A stretch of 64,000 bases of DNA from contig VWZS01003656.1 of assembly GCA_013397075.1 (NCBI GenBank), positions 1,304,872 to 1,368,871 of the forward strand, given 5' to 3'. Within the stretch, counting starts at the first letter, position 1; each line of letters begins with the position of its first letter. Below the pieces are notes generated by a model. It ran no database searches. It was given only the letters and a program-made list of their open reading frames with translations, and had not been told where the DNA came from. Origin of the DNA: Rhabdornis inornatus (taxonomy: Eukaryota > Chordata > Aves > Passeriformes > Rhabdornithidae). The position numbers and the translations under genes were made by a program. Below, one piece after another: positions 1 through 12,545 of this stretch.

Positions 1-3000
1 GGAGCTCCAAAGGAGCTATCCAGAGGTCAGACAATCATTAGTGGATTTAGCTTATTTTCCTTGTGGCTTAACTTACCAGAATTCTTCTAAATGCCGTTTT
101 CCCCATATTCCCCCCAGGCTGTGAAATACCTTCATGTTTTGCCTTGTGGATATTTTGCCAGCTTTACTGGCAGGGCCCCTTCTTATCACGTGTTGAAAAG
201 GGCTTTCAGTGCTGGGGAATGGCGTGGGCTGCTGGTGGGAAGGATCCTAGGAAAAGTAAATTCCTTGAAGGGCTTCTCTTTGTGGAGAGGCTTTTAGTTC
301 TGCCTGATGATGCTTTTTTCAGCCAGCACTTCCTCGCCTTTGCAGTCAGGAATTCGAAAGGGAGTATTTTATCTGGTATCAAAAGCAAGGCTGGGTGGTG
401 AGAGAAGAAGAGCATTCGTGTCTTCCCATCTTGATATTTTGATCTCTTTGGAGAAAGCCAGTCCTATACTTCCAGGCTGCTTTTAAATGGTGCTCGGATA
501 CATTGTACTTTTTGAATGCCTGTCTTGTCTCTACGCGGTGAGCTGCTGCTAATGTTTCACCTCCTTCAGCTTTCCTGCCGCCTCCCAGTTCCCTGCAGAG
601 AGGTCACAGGGGAGGGGATGGAAACTCCACTGGAATTGTTCCCTTCGTTGTCATCAAAGCGCCTTTGCCATCAGCCTGGGGGGAAGCCTTAAAGCTTTTC
701 AAGGCAGGTTTAGCCCGTATGGTGTGTAGGGGTGGATAAAGGGGCCATTTTCACACACTCTTGTCCCAGTGCTTCCTTTTGGGTTTGCATTTACGGCTGA
801 AGCTGCCTGAAGCCGGGCGAGCGATGGTCCTTCCCTCTCGCAGAGATAAGCAGAAAGGGTAAATGGATTTGTGTTGTTTTCGTGTAATTTGTGTTTTTGC
901 GCTATGGGGCGAGTCCTTCACCCGAGCGCTGTGAGCTGGGGCTTGGCACGCAGGCTCCGGGGCTTTGCCTCCGGCTTTCAGGCTCTCTCCTCCCGAGGCT
1001 TGGTGAAACTCCTGGCTCTGGAACAGATGCAGGAGCAGAGCATCACTTTCCTCCCTGGACTGACCACCAGGCCGCAGCTGAAATAGAAACAATAGTTTCG
1101 AGCTGCCAGGGGCAGTGGTGGCAAGAGGGGGGCAAGGCATTCAGTTTCATGCTTTATTCACACTGCAGGCTTTTATAAAGGCAGCATAAATCATACAGAA
1201 CAGCCATGGGCTCCACAGACAGCATCGTTCAGGCTCTCAGACACATTGAGCTGCATGCTGGAAACTGAGCATGTCCCCTTTGTCCGAACCAGGCTGTGGG
1301 GAGAGGCCTGCCAGGTGAGGATGCTGAGATGCTGCACTGCATATCAGCTCTCCTACACCTTTGTGAAGCGCTGCCTGCCTCCCCTGTGTGCTAACCCATT
1401 TTTTCCCCCCAGAATTTTGTTCTACAGCATTGTTATGGTAGGCTTGCATAGCGCAATGTGTTTTTCCCTCCAGTTGATTTTCTGTGATTAGCCCATTTTT
1501 CCTCTTGCCCTCATTCTGTTTTTTCCCGCAGTATGCGAACGCCGTTTGCTGAGAAACTGTGTCAGCCTTCCTCTAATTAAGAGTCTGGCAGGAGCCAGTG
1601 CGACAGTAATTTTGGAGATGACGCTTCCAGTTTGGAGCTGACAGTGAGCTGAGGTGCTGCAGCAGGGGCTCGTGCTGGGGATGCAGGAATGTTCTCCGGC
1701 TGAGCAGGACAGGGGGACCCACGAGGAGCTCGGTGCAGGAGCAGTGAGTACCCTGGGTGCATCTCAGCTTGCGTGTTTAAACCGTGTCGTCTTGAAAAGC
1801 GGCTGCAGGAATGGTTAAATCTGTGGTTATGTCACAGGTTTAGCCCTTTGTAAGGGAGTCTCTGTGTGTGTGTAAAGGACAGGATTAAATTGCAGTGGTC
1901 CTAAGTCGCTCTGAAATAGTTGTAATGTTGGAAAGTAAGATGGAGAGCTTAACAATCAAATGGCCTGAAAAAGGGCAAATAAGGAGAAGCCATTCAATGA
2001 CGCTCTGCAATATGACTTCAGACTCCATAGTTCTTTTATTAGCAGAAAAGCTCAAAGCAAACAAAAGGAGACAGGAGCTGGGGATCTGCTTGCCTCAGGA
2101 TGTTGTGGATGCTTAGAGGTTCAAAGAGCATTTTATGGCAGAAAAATGCAGCGGGGGTCTGTGAAATGAAAGCAGTTCTCCCTGGCTGAGAAAGCTTCGG
2201 GCTGCTGATCCCTGGAGGGTGGAGCATGTGCTGGGGAGATATCCCAGATGTCAGTGCTGTTCTTTCAGCCCCTGCAAGGTGCTAGGATTTGGTCCAGTGT
2301 GGTGTTACTGCCTGTATGCTCCATGTGAACAGCTGAGGGATTTCTTGGAAAACTGATCATCTCAGTTTCCAAACTGTCTGTTGTGTCCACCATTGTGTCT
2401 CTCCATCCACTCCTGAGACAGAAGTCGCTGTTGAAGGTGGTGCCAGCCCTTGCTCTGAAGGAGCCTAGTGAGGTATATGGGATCAAATGTTTCATTTGGC
2501 TGAAGAAAACTCGGTGACATTTTTTGATCTTTCTAATGACCCTGTGAGTGAGACTAGGAAAACGAGTTGTGTGGTTCAGGAGCTCCGGCAGAACACAGCC
2601 AACCACATGCCAGAGCTGACCTCCTTCCTCTCCCCTCCCACCCCATCCATAGATGTTTGCAGCTAGGGAGAAGTACAAATAAGACCAGATGAGGAGATTT
2701 TTTTTTTTTTTAATCCTTCCTGTGCGGTACCTCTAGAGCACAATTCAGCATTTTCCCTCTCTACTTGCTGTGTCAGATTTGCCTCTTGGGGGCAACCTCA
2801 CCCCACTCCGGCTGAGACCAAAGGGAGTTCAAGTGCTTGGGGGGCGATGACTCACTGCGCATCTCTCTCTGCCTTTGCGTTATCTGATAATTTTTAGCAA
2901 TCGAGGTCATAATTTGCTGGAAGATTTTAGGATTTAAGCCGTCGAGACTGACTGGTGGCTTTTCAGAAACGATGTGATGGGCTCTTGAAGGTCCCTTTCC

Positions 3001-6000
3001 AGGCTTGGAGTTCTTCAAAGTTTTTTCCTGCCGTGGTGTCCTTCAGAGAGAGGAGGGTAGCATGGAAGGACATGTGTTTTGTGGTTCTGGTTTAATGGGC
3101 AGAGCATAAATTTCTGGGAGGAAGATTTACAGCATTCTCCTGGCTCTTTTGCCTGGGTTGGCTTGGATTGTCACTAAGCCTATCAGATAGTGCTGCAGAC
3201 ACTCTGACTTGTCAGGGAAGAGAGCAAAAATTACCGCTCCAGCTCCATTTCAGCCCTGAGTCCTCGAGCAGGCATCTCCTACAAACCTCATCCACAAAAA
3301 ACCATTTGCATTTATTTAAAGGGCGTTGAGGTATATGATGGAATAAAGGAAGTATTATTCATGCTTCGTGCTGTGGTTCCTAATGGTACTTTACACACTG
3401 ATATGACCTACAAAGCTTGTTGTTTTGTGCCTGCAGTGCTCTGATGTTCTTCCTACCCTGAGGGTCAGAAATGACAAGAATAAATGATCATGACGACCAT
3501 CTGCAAATCCCTACTCCCTCTCCTTGGAAGTGTCCTTGCCAAGGCACAGCTCAGTGACCTTGCTGGCACAGGCAGCAGGGTGGCAGCATGCTTGTCCAGC
3601 CCACGGGACTGAACAGTTCCTGTGAGATGTGAGGGCAAATTCATTTATCCATATTCGTGTTTCACCTTCTCCCCAAAGCGCAGGGATACAGCTTGGGCTG
3701 GGCAGGGGCCTTGGCCCAAACTGAACGCGTGCAGGGCCCCTCCTCTGGAAAATACCAGGGAGGAGGCTGAAGCAAGTGAGGTTAACCATGGAGCCCAAAG
3801 CATAGGGAGTGCTCCAAAAGGGGGTGCAGGGCCCTGCAGCCTGTGTCTGTCCAGTGAAGGACTGAGTCAGCCCTGCTGGGGCAGCAGCTCCTGGCTCCAG
3901 CCAGCCTGGGCACTTGGACAGCAGCAGCCACGCAGCTTATTAACCCAGCCCTCCGGCACTCGCTCTGCTGGCCTTGACACTGTCCTTCTTAATAGCTCCT
4001 CTTCTTTCTTCTTTTTTTTTTCTTTTTCTTTTAATAAAGGTAAATTAGCTGTATGGATATGCAGGAACATGAATCAAGGGAATTCAGCTGACTCTTGAAT
4101 GAACCATTTGTACAGAGATGTGCTAAAGCACCAGGATGTGATGGATGCAGCCCGCTCAGGAGACACCTAAGGACAAAAACTGCTTGTAAGGCATCTCAAT
4201 GCAGCCTCCAAAAAATCTGATTATGTAGGGGGAAGAAAAAAAATCAGGTTTTGGAATACATTAACTCAGTTGAACAGCACAGAGAGAAGGTACCAGTAAG
4301 AAGCAAATCAATTCCTGAAGGCTGCTGGGAAATTTCACTGAATTGGAGCTTCAGAGTAAGGCTGGCTGCACTTAGAAGAGTTATGTTTCACCTGAAATAT
4401 TTAACACTGGGCATTTGAAATGCTCTGTGTGCCCAAAGAGCCCACCAAAAATATGCTTACAAGGAGGTTTCAGAGGAACCCTGGGCTGATGGGTGAACCT
4501 AGATATTTGTGTTGCATGGTTTTGGGGAGGTTTTTTGTTGTTTTGTGGGGGTTTGGGGGTGTTTGTTTGTTTGTTTGTTTATAAAGAAAGGCATGGACAG
4601 GATAAGTCCCTGGCCTCCATCACAGGGAAGCAAAAATTACCATGTAATGAATGCTGGCCTGCTTTTGGGGCACGTGCTGACAGATCTGTTGTTAAGAGGG
4701 AGACGTTTCCATAGCAAAACCATCATCCTAAATGGCACTGTAATGCAGCAGAGACGCTGTGGTGGCCCTGGGGACCATCTTCCTGGACCATTCTGAGCGT
4801 CCTTCCAGGGAATACGGGAGAGTGATGGCAGGGGGGATCAGAGCAGCTCGTGGTGATGCTCCCCACAGCACCAGGGCTCTGCTGGCAAGGCTGTCAGCTC
4901 AGCGTTTTTCAGTCCTTTCTGGCTTTAACAGAAAACTACAACAAAAAGCAAGCTTGAAATAGCTCATTTTATCTCTGCAGACAAACAACTTGCTTTGAGC
5001 ATCATTGTCAATCAGGCTAAATTACTTTTAGATGTTTTTAATGACTGGGTAACGTTTTTCAGCTGTTCATTCTGCAGCACCCTGCTGAGGGACAGTCCAT
5101 CTGTAAAGACCAAGGACTCCAATATTGTGGTTGCTCTTCCTGACATTCATTTGGCTTTATTATTTGATACGTGATTCCCTGTGGCAGAGATGTTTTTGGC
5201 TAAATTTACAGCTACAAGCTCTTTTCTTTGCATAAAAGAGATCTGTTTCCAAAAGGGCTGGAAGGCTGGCTATGCATGTACCAGTGGAAGGTCAGGGATG
5301 TAGAGGAGAAACTCTGGGAGATTGACGGTGACAGTCCAAATCCTGTCTGCACTGAGGGTGACATTACTGTTGGGCTGGAGGGATTTTAACCCAACATTTG
5401 TTACCTCTACCTTTCGCTTTACTTGTCATGCATGGCATGGAGAGCTGTGACTTGCACAATGATCCCACTGGGGACGTGGTTTGTGACATCAGCCATGCAG
5501 GTCTCTCAAATCCCTCTTTCCAAAGCAGGCACAGATTTTGCATTCGTTTCTAAAGGCAACTTCTAAGCCAGTCGCCTTCACCATTTCTGGATTTTGCAGT
5601 GCTTCTGGGAGACTGTATTTTTAAATCCTAGCTCATAAATTTTGGAAGCTACTTTCCTTTGCCACCCCCTCGCCCCTATCAAAGTGTCAGAGCTGAAGAA
5701 AAACTGCGAGAGTGATGGATGTGCCCAGCTCTGCTTGCCAATGCTCTGCAGTGGGGGGGTTATTTACAGCACTGCTGGGGTTGTATCTTCTTTGGTGGCA
5801 GAGACAGCAGTGTAGGGCTTTGGTGCCTGGGAAGGAGGGGTAGGATGCCCACGGGTCATCCAAGCATTTGGCTGGAGGAAGCAGGGCTGGAAGAGAGGTT
5901 GTTTGGACACAGTGATACAGAGAGAAAAAGCTGAAGCCATGGGGACATGGATCCTGTCTGGTGGCTTGGCCCAGAGGGTGGATGCTGGGGGCCATAACAC

Positions 6001-9000
6001 CTTCCTGGCTTTAGCTCTGGGGGGTGCAGGTTGGCTCACTGAAAGGGCAGCTTTTAATAGTCACCAGTCTTACTCCTTCCCTCATGTAACCCCAAGTATT
6101 GGTGTTACTGCTCTAGGCAGTGTGTGGCAGGGACCTGACCTGCCATGCAGGGGAAAACATAGGGGTCTGTACCCCACTGCAGAAACAGAGAGAGACACCC
6201 CTGTGCTCCCTGGCCGGTCTGGAGCCTGCCTGCTTTTACTGGGAGAGCTGGGGTGGTGGGCAGAGGGGTTGTACACATCCAGCCCAGCAAGTCACTTCTC
6301 CCAGAGCCATGCCTCTGTCTCTTCCCCGCCTGCAGCCACCTTTGTCCTGCTTCTGCCCCAGAGCTGGGACAAGACCCCACAATGAGCTTCAGAACTCCAT
6401 TTTCCAATGGAACTCCCAGTGCCTGCTGGCGTTTCCCCCCCATGCTGCAGGAGCATCCCAAAGCAGCTCTGCCTGGTTGAAAGGCAGGTCAGGACCCTGC
6501 TCTCCCTCCCGCAGTCTCACCAGCCCTTCCCTGAGGGCACACTGCCGACAGATCCTGAGCCAGGGAGATACTTTCCGCTGGCTTTGAGAGGTTTGCAGAC
6601 AAGCAAACCAAACCTGCCAGCTCCCTGTGTGAGCGCCTGTCCTCCGTGAACTCCCGTGCGCCTCTTGCAGCCGGGCTTGTGGGAACGGATCGGAGGCTGC
6701 TGTGACTGAGCTGCTTCTCCCTTGAGAAAATCTGCCCTGGCACGGTGCTTGGCTTTGCGGCTAGGGCTGCCGGCACCTGGCAGCCTTCATCAACAAATGG
6801 CCTTGGGTAGAACATCCCAATTTCCACTGCCAAGCATTTATGGGAGGAGAAATGCAGCATATGATCTTGCAGGAAGTCAAGACAGCAAGTCAGTGTTATA
6901 CTGAGCTGCGGGGAAAAGTCCCATTCCTCCCTGAAGCTGAGCCTTGGGCTGGAGGGGCTGCAGCACAGGCTGGCTCTTCTGGTCTGCCCCTGCCTTTTTC
7001 CATCTCCTTATAACTTTCTCAGACAAATTCTTCTGCAATTGTAATTTTCCCCTCTGGCTCTCAGCCTGAAGAAACAGTGGTTTGGAAAGTTTGCTCAATG
7101 ACTTGAAGGGAAGAGGCTCCCAAGCCTTTCATGCTCTGTGCCCACTGGAATATTTTTTTTCCTGGGGCTAATCTGTGGAGCATCACGCTTGGCTTGACGA
7201 GTCCATGACGCTCTCAAGAAACAAAGCCAAACCTGGTGAGTGTGTACTCAGCTGCTGGGAAGCTCCAAGTGCTGCTGTTGGAGTCCAGGCAACACCATGG
7301 GGTCTTTTCTGTTCCTCTGCTTCACGCGGCTCTGCCAGCCTGGAATCTGGGCGGGCTGCTCCTGCGGTAGGCAAAGGAGACTGATAAGGTGGTGGGTGCT
7401 GGAGCAGCAAGACTACCCCGTGGTGTGGGGCTGGTGTGCTCCCCATTGGGCTTTTTTTTCATGGAGGCTGGTAAAGCAACAGTGCAGGTCTCACAGTGTA
7501 ACTGAGGGATGGAGGGGCCTGGAGAAAGGCTGTTTTGCTTGTTACTTTCTCATGTCAAAAGGGGAAAGTACCCTTTTTTCCGCTGGTGGTTTTGACTTTA
7601 TAACAAGCCTCTCACTGCGGTGTGGGCTGGCATGGCCTTATCCTGAGTTTCACAACTCCTTTGTGGGTTTCATAAAGCCCCAGCAGCTGGAGCACTGTGA
7701 TTTTGTAACTCCCAGCTGGTTTTTAAACCAGACTGGAGAGGAGCTTGAAATGGTTGGATGCCTGCTGCCTCTCGGACCACAGAGGCTGGCAAACCAAATC
7801 CCAGATCTGGAGTTTTATCTCACTTTTCTTACCTGGGGCAAGGGAAAGACAGGCTGCAAGCACTGCTGAGCAGAAGCCAGGCCTGCCTTAGGAAGCAGTT
7901 TCCTACCAAAGGCTGGGGATCCTGGTCAACCCCACGGGTTTGATAGGCCCTAATTCCCTCTAAGTGCTGCAATCCCGAAACAGAGCCCTTTGTGGCATGC
8001 TGCTCCCATGGTGTGCCAGTGTATTTTTAATTTAATCCTGGCTGCTATTTGATCCTGCTAGGTTGTTTGTATTTACACCTCTATGATCCATAATGAAATC
8101 CTCTGTCTGACCAAACCTGGTTCCCAGTAGTGGGAGAGGGGACATACAGCAGTGGGGAGCGTGGGGATCTTCTGGCAGTCACCCTGGACACCCCTGTGTG
8201 TGGGACATCTATTAAGGTCTTGGCTGTGCAGGATAAGCATGAAAGGGGGCAAGAGGACTGGAGACTGGGGGCTGGCATGTTTTGGGACTGCACGCAGGGT
8301 GAGGGTCCCTCGGGGCCGAGGGTGACAATTAGTGCCAAGAAATAACCAAGCCAGACAATGGTTCATCCCCAGCAGACCTTGAGGCACTTGAGGCAGAGCA
8401 GTGTCATGCATTAAGCACCTTAAATCACGTGGCTATGTGCTCTGAGGGGGTCTGCACGTCCCTCCAGGAAGGCTGCAGGCTGGTGGTGGCTGGGGAAGTG
8501 TCTCTGGCAGGGAGCACCCAGCAGAGCTGCCATCCTGGGCACTGAGCTGCAACCTGAGTGTGTGCAGGTCGCGATCCCCCAGGCTCAGGGCGAGTGCAGC
8601 ATGTGTGCTGGGAGAGCTGATCCGCACTAATCCCATCAATATTTCACAGTGTCGTGGCCCTGTTACAATTCCTCGCATCATTTGGGATGCTGGCTGGGAT
8701 GGGGGTGTGGTGCCAAGTGAAACATGAGAGCTGCCATGGCTTTGCCCTGGCTCCCTGGGCATCTGAGGGGTGAAAGGGGCTGTCTGGGAGCTTTTCTACT
8801 CACCGCCATATGTGGCAGAAATTGTGTGGCAGAAACAGGTGAACCCGAAAACACCGGCTGTTGGCATCTGCCTGTTTTTGCCATGTGCTGGAGTGGTGGG
8901 GCTGTGCTGTGCCGGGCAGCTGGGATGGGATGGGGCTGTGACATGGCAGAGCCTGCTCTACGCGGTCCTTTCTCCGGGAGACACAGTATTTCAGTGACAA

Positions 9001-9249
9001 CAAGAAATTAAACAGTAACCAGTCTCTGGGCTGGTAATGAGGGCATGAAAGCATTTCCTTTCCTAAAGGCTGTTTGGAATTACAGGGAAAGAGTAATACG
9101 TAAGAACATTAGTATATATAGGAATATTTATTACAGATAAAATCTGGCATGGTTTTGGGAAGAGGGGTTTCCCAAGGCACCATATCGTGACTCAAAGGGT
9201 CATCTGCTTTGGGCTGGCCCTGGGCTGGGATAGGAATTGTAGGGCTGTA
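1..9249. other. Non-coding stretch upstream of SEMA4G
   Basis: I see no supported gene here. The open frames are short, overlap on both strands, and lack linked splice sites or recognisable protein motifs. Simple features are a poly-T run at about 2699-2712, a pyrimidine-rich tract at about 4003-4031 and a GTTT tetranucleotide repeat at 4561-4580. AT-rich, low-CpG pockets, for example 2860-2960 with a symmetrical GATA-type site, could be regulatory. In mammals SLF2 and PAX2 lie upstream of SEMA4G, so this is probably intergenic DNA or a far 5' SEMA4G intron. Confidence 0.6.
4561..4580. repeat. GTTT tetranucleotide microsatellite
   Basis: Five perfect copies of GTTT are seen, preceded by a G/T-rich stretch from about 4525. 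This is a simple sequence repeat with no gene association visible. Confidence 0.9.
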
Positions 9250-9634
9250 AATCCTATGAGGAGCAGATGATGGAGCTGGGGTTGTTTCACCTGGAAGAAA
9301 GGATGTTCTGGAGAGACCATGTCGCTCTACAGTTGCCTGAAGGGAGATTATAGCAAGATGAGGGTCTCTTCTCCCAAGTAACAAGTGATCACATCATGAC
9401 ATCATGAAGAATTTATTCTCTGTAAGTGTGGTTAAGTATTGGAATGGACTGCCCAGGGAAGTGGTGGGGTCATCATCCCTGAAGAAAGTGGTGGGGTCAT
9501 CATCCCTGAAGATGTTCGGGAATCGACTGGACATGGCACTTATTGCTGTGGTTTTGTTGTCCAGGTGTTCTTTGGTCAAAGGTTGGACTCCATGATCTTG
9601 GAGATCACTTCCAGCCTTAATGATTCTATGATTC
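9250..9634 (+). mobile_element. CR1 LINE 3' fragment
   Basis: This is the 3' tail of a CR1 non-LTR retrotransposon, the dominant LINE of birds and other sauropsids. The recognisable landmarks occur in consensus order: the 'gaggagcagatgatggagct' type segment, 'ctcttctcccaagtaacaag', 'ggaatggactgcccaggga', 'ggttggactccatgatctt' and the diagnostic terminal 'tgattctatgattc' at 9621-9634. About 60 bases of the usual consensus are missing between the 'acaagtgat' and 'aagtattgg' landmarks. A 27-base segment is tandemly duplicated at 9461-9512. It is 5'-truncated, has no reverse transcriptase, and is a dead copy. The left edge is approximate. Confidence 0.9.
9461..9512 (+). repeat. 27-base tandem duplication inside the CR1 tail
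   Basis: The unit at 9461-9487 is repeated immediately at 9488-9512 (25 bases matched). Other CR1 tails carry this segment once, so it is a private duplication of this copy or its source. Confidence 0.9.
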
Positions 9635-11890
9635 CAGTGCTCCCTCAGTAGGAAATTCCCCTTCCAGCACTTTCCTGGCTCTGGGCTAGGGTTGAAGCAG
9701 GAGCCAGACCTCCCTGCTTGGCAGAACCAATCCGTGGATATGAGGGACGCAAGTACAGGAGAGGGTTGGGTCTGTTTGGGCTCCTGCTGCCTGGAACCAG
9801 CTCTGACTCTTGGGAAAACCATGCAAAGAAGAGGAAGGCCCTGGCCTTCAACCTCCTGGAGTCTTAAATTCCTTCAGTTAATCTCATGGGGGCAGCAGAG
9901 CAGGCAAAGCTCTGAAAATAGATCTGTTTCCAGCTGCCAATGACTCGTGTTAATTAATTAAAGCCTCACAAGCTCGGGCCTGTAAAAGCGCAGCGCCGGT
10001 CGCGCCAGGTTCGGCTTGCTCTGCACTCATGCACTAATTATCCTACTGCAAGGCCAGCAGCTAACGAAGCTCCAATTTGTGCTGGGTTCGGCTTCCAGCC
10101 ATGTGGGAGGCAGGGAGTGCTGTTGCAGGATGGGACGGGCACAGTGCCCTGGATAAGGGGGAGTTTTAGGCAGCTCTGTCCCAGTCCTGGCACCCCCTTC
10201 CTCAGCACTCATGGACCAGTTCTCCCCATAACTGGCCCCACAGGCTCCAGCTGTGCCTCTGCTAAGGTAGGGAATGGGGTTTGGAGAGGATGTGGAGGGC
10301 CAGCTGCCTTGCAGCACCTGAACACCCCATATGTAGGTAAGACAGGCTGGCCAAGAACATCCCTGCCTGGCTCCCAGTGTGTGTGTGGGCCTCCCACTTC
10401 CACAGGGTGGGCAGAGGGGTGAGGCGAAGTCAGGCGTGGAGGAGACGCTGGGGTTTTGCCCAAGGACAGGAGGAAGTGGTAATTAGCCTCTGGAGCACAC
10501 AGGAGGCGAGGGTGGGAAGGCAGGGAGTGCTCGAGGAGGTGGGCAGTGTCTTCTCTGAGAGTGGGGACAGGGAACGGGTCTCGGGATATCATGCTGGGAG
10601 AGGGGGTGGTGGCTGCTTGGGGAGTGTGTGTGAGGGTGACAGAGCCACCTATCATCAAGAGCACTCAGATGAGTCCCTCCTCAGCTGAGACCCATTGGTG
10701 GGTGACAACTGGGGGGATTCAAACCTCTGCTACCCTCCCTCCCACCTACAGCATTTGTAGGAGGTAGGATCCTGGCAGGTAGAGGCCTTGAGAATGGCAT
10801 GTTAGTAAGGCTCCCCACAGGAACATCCTGGTCCCGCCATCTTTACTGACCCTAAACATCCAGAAGGTGGTGGAATCTCAATGAGAGCTGACCCTCATCC
10901 CCAGACAACGCTCAGAAACCGTAACACAATGTGCTCAACCCTATGTCCTGCTGTGGGTCTGGCTCTAGGTCTGCAGGGTGTGGGGTTGGGGTGCAGTGGA
11001 GTGGAGAGGGTGAACTGGCATCCAGAGGTGATGGTGCTGGCACTGGGCACCACATGGCTTTGTAACTGTGGGCTGGCATCACCTGACCACCCTGCCAGCT
11101 CTGAGAGCTGTAATCCAGTGTACACAGGTACAGCATTTCCCCACCTCCAGCTGATTTCCAACTGCCCTAGATCCAACCTGCTGATTACATGCAGTGTTGG
11201 CTCAGAGTTTTGCTTTTGGGAGGCCTGCTGCTGCTGTGAGGGGTGAGGAGGGAGGGCTGGCCAGGTGCTGGAAGCTTATGAAAGGAAAGCAAACACAGGC
11301 CTGGACCTGGCAGCTCCTTCACATGGGGTGGAGCTGCAGAAGCCACCCAGGATAAAAGGGCTCCACACAGGGCCCCAGAGAAACCATTACCTGCCTGTGT
11401 TTCCAAACAACCTTCCGCCATGTGTGAATGGTGAGACGTGCTGAGAGCAGAGAGAAGATGGGGCACGGTGCCTGACTCAAGGGTACAGTGCAGGATGCTG
11501 GGGTGACTGAGGAGCAAGAAACCTTAGTGAGCACCATGGTGTGGAGCTGTGCTGTGCTGACACTGGTGGCTCTGACTGGGGGCTATGGCATGATGGTACT
11601 GGTACCATGTGCTTGCTGTGCTGGCAGAGGAGGATGGCACTTATCCGTGTTCAGCCACGCTTTTTTATAGCCACAAGTCCACAACACCAGCCCTTTGCCT
11701 CCCTGACTTTGCAAAGGGCATTCACACGGGCCTTTTAGGGGCTGCATCACCCAAACCTCCTGTGCTGAGTGATGAGCCCCCGGCCCACCCTACGTGTTGG
11801 GGGCTGCACGGCAGCATCCCATCCCTGCCTGCCGCGACCCTGCCGGGGGACATGCTGCCACCTGCTTCCCCGCGAAGCAGGCAGGGGCGG
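9635..11890. other. Non-coding stretch between the CR1 copy and the CpG block
   Basis: No gene is supported. The segment 9935-10065 is locally AT-rich, with overlapping TTAATTAA-type homeodomain sites at 9950-9960 and a TAATTA at about 10034, next to a short CpG-rich patch, so it may be a regulatory element. The rest is G/C-rich single-copy sequence with short overlapping frames on both strands. Confidence 0.5.
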
Positions 11891-12200
11891 CTCTGCTCCG
11901 CTCCCTCCTCCTCCTCCTCCTCCTCTTCCCTCTCCTCCTCCTCCCCCTCCTCGCGGACCGGGCCGGCTCTGCCTGCAGGAGGCGATGCGCAGCTCGGCTC
12001 GGGCCGCGCATACCGGGCTGCGCTGCCGAGCCCAGCCGAGCCGAGCCGTATCCTGCCCTTCCCTTCCCTGCCGCGCCACCGCACCAGGCAAGTACCGGGG
12101 GGACGCGAGCAGCGCCAGCCGAGCCGGGGCGGGCGCGGGTCCGCAGGCCAGGGGGGTGCTGGGTTTGGGCGCCGCGGCCACAATCCGGGAAGCTGGATCG
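11880..12200 (+). promoter_or_regulatory. SEMA4G: CpG-rich block, candidate SEMA4G promoter and non-coding first exon
   Basis: CpG density rises sharply from about 11940 to 12200, just after a pyrimidine-pure tract. A possible splice donor lies at 12087/12088 (CCAG then GCAAGT), which would be a GC-type donor. The first coding exon of SEMA4G opens with a good acceptor at 22018/22019, so a non-coding upstream exon must exist, and this is the only clear CpG block upstream in the window. The link across about 10 kb is an inference; transcript evidence would decide it. Confidence 0.4.
11901..11952. repeat. CCT-rich polypyrimidine tract
   Basis: About 52 bases contain only C and T on the + strand, mostly CTC/CCT triplets, directly before the CpG-rich block. 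Mirror-symmetric homopyrimidine tracts at promoters can adopt triplex structures; here it is only a sequence observation. Confidence 0.85.
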
Positions 12201-12240
12201 TGCGGGTGCTGCGTGCACACGGCTGGGGCTGCGTGCTCAG

Positions 12241-12545
12241 CCCGCGGGCAGGATCTGAGTGCTGGGTGCGGGTGTTGAATCGCTTGGTGGGTCCTGGGGT
12301 GCTGGCTCAGGGTCGGGTCTGGGTCTGCAGGCAGGGTTTGGGGTGCTGGATCCCAGCTGCTGAGTCCGCAGGCAGGATTAGGGGTGCTGAGTCCGGGTGC
12401 TGAATCTACAGGCAGGGTTAGGTTGTTGGGTCTGGAATGCCGGGTCTTGGTCCGGGTCCATAAACAGGATTTGGAATGCTGGTTCTGTCTGCCCCGGTGC
12501 TGGATCCGGGTGCTAAGTCCACAGGCAGGATCTGGGGTGCTGCTC
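12241..12545. repeat. Degenerate minisatellite with a 'caggcaggat...ggggtgctg' core
   Basis: At least five imperfect copies of a core reading roughly caggcaggat, t/g, ggggtgctg occur at about 12245, 12329, 12371, 12466 and 12522, interspersed with repeated 'gggtgctgaatc' and 'gggtctgggtct' motifs. Spacing varies from about 40 to 95 bases. Long open frames here on both strands reflect the repeat and base composition, not coding. Confidence 0.75.

Noticed and set aside
7240..7869. 209-residue + strand frame
   Set aside because: Cys/Trp-rich random-looking translation, no domain, overlapping frames on both strands, no promoter or splice context.
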